Source: Chloroflexi bacterium UBA6077
GTDB taxonomy: Bacteria; Chloroflexota; UBA6077
NCBI GenBank assembly: GCA_002436065.1
Contig: DIXP01000007.1
Span: forward strand, 1-23,181
DNA: 23,181 nt
Direction of reading: 5' to 3'
The notes under the pieces are model-generated. The model did not search any database. It was given only the letters and a program-made list of their open reading frames with translations, and was not told the origin of the DNA. Below, piece by piece: positions 22,742 to 23,181 of this stretch (positions within the stretch are counted from its first letter, which is position 1; each line of letters begins with the position of its first letter). Position numbers and translations under genes: made by a program.

Positions 22742-23181
22742 ATGAACAAGGTACACCTCAAGATCAACGGCCTTCCAAAGCAGGTCGTTGCGGGTCCAGA
22801 GATGGTGCTGCTGGACCTGCTCCGCGACAATCTCGGTCTCACGGGCACCAAGCAGTCCTGCGACCGCAAGGGCCAGTGCGGCTCCTGTACCGTCATCGTC
22901 AACGGTCGCGCCGTCAGGTCCTGCCTCTCAAAGGTCGCAGACCTCGATGGGGCTGAGGTCATCTCCATCGAGGGTCTCGGCACCCCCGATAACCCCCACC
23001 TCATCCAGGAGGCTTTCGTCCTCTCAGGGGCCATCCAGTGCGGCTTCTGCACCCCAGGCATGATCATGGCCACCAAGGACCTCCTCGATAAGAACCTCAA
23101 TCCCTCCAAGGACGAGATCAAACGAGCCCTCCGCGGCAACCTCTGCCGCTGCACCGGCTACGTCAAGATCATCGACGCCGT
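22742..23181 (+). CDS. Fused [2Fe-2S]/molybdenum hydroxylase, copy 3 (partial, runs off the window)
   Basis: The first 146 codons of a third paralogue. The ATG follows AGGAGGG (22732-22738), and the frame is open to the window edge. The visible part covers both [2Fe-2S] domains with all eight cysteines (40, 46, 49, 61, 100, 103, 135, 137). From codon 7 onward it is identical at DNA level to copy 1 except for one base at 23079, which makes residue 113 Asp instead of Ala. The first codons match copy 2 more closely. Whether the Mo domain follows and how far it diverges lies outside the window. An out-of-frame reading starting at 22651 is an overlap artefact. Confidence 0.9.
   Translation, partial: MNKVHLKINGLPKQVVAGPEMVLLDLLRDNLGLTGTKQSCDRKGQCGSCTVIVNGRAVRSCLSKVADLDGAEVISIEGLGTPDNPHLIQEAFVLSGAIQCGFCTPGMIMATKDLLDKNLNPSKDEIKRALRGNLCRCTGYVKIIDA
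22760..23181 (+). repeat. Near-identical paralogue block, unit 3 (partial)
   Basis: Counterpart of 9495-9916 at an exact offset of 13265 bp, with a single mismatch (9814 versus 23079). The block is cut by the window end. Confidence 0.85.

Noticed and set aside
22651..22956. Short + strand frames at 9326-9691, 15708-16169 and 22651-22956 sharing the same peptide
   Set aside because: The peptide is the out-of-frame reading of the near-identical hydroxylase 5' block, so its conservation reflects DNA identity and not a small protein family.

Overview
The window is GC-rich and densely coded, with every supportable gene on the + strand. The large MalT/LuxR-type regulator, the two lipoproteins with long Ala/Pro/Thr linkers after the lipobox cysteine, and the gene mix point to an uncultured Chloroflexota (possibly Dehalococcoidia-like). 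That assignment is an inference from protein style; no rRNA or taxonomic marker is present.

Layout. (1) 1-3235: a 944-aa MalT-like regulator behind a good sigma70-type promoter, followed by an intergenic region carrying 13-bp direct repeats that look like an operator. (2) 3236-9289: a catabolic block with a TctC/Bug-type solute-binding lipoprotein, an RraA/HMG-aldolase-like protein, an iron-type alcohol dehydrogenase, a small ABM-fold protein, a D-2-hydroxyacid dehydrogenase and a PrpF-family isomerase. (3) 9477-12140: a fused [2Fe-2S]/molybdenum hydroxylase of the Desulfovibrio aldehyde oxidoreductase (Mop) type. (4) 12228-15572: promoter, a structured leader resembling a molybdenum-cofactor riboswitch with a terminator-like hairpin, then modABC for molybdate uptake. 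(5) 15728-20466: a second molybdenum hydroxylase followed, in one tight operon, by a DsrC/TusE-like protein, a cysteine desulfurase and an unknown 105-aa protein. (6) 20722-22550: an XdhC-family protein, a stand-alone XdhC/CoxI N-terminal domain and MocA. (7) 22742 to the edge: the start of a third molybdenum hydroxylase.

The genes form a coherent molybdenum-hydroxylase island: molybdate import (ModABC), cytidylylation of the cofactor (MocA), cofactor sulfuration (desulfurase plus XdhC proteins, perhaps with the TusE-like protein as sulfur carrier) and at least three paralogous enzymes using it. The catabolic block probably supplies or consumes their substrates, organic acids and aldehydes.

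Most notable: a DsrC/TusE-like protein and an unknown protein built into a Mo-hydroxylase maturation operon; the modABC leader RNA; three hydroxylase genes whose first ~730 bp are almost identical although the rest has diverged; a split XdhC arrangement; and the 13-bp repeats next to the regulator. All structures were read by eye. No folding, alignment or database search was run.
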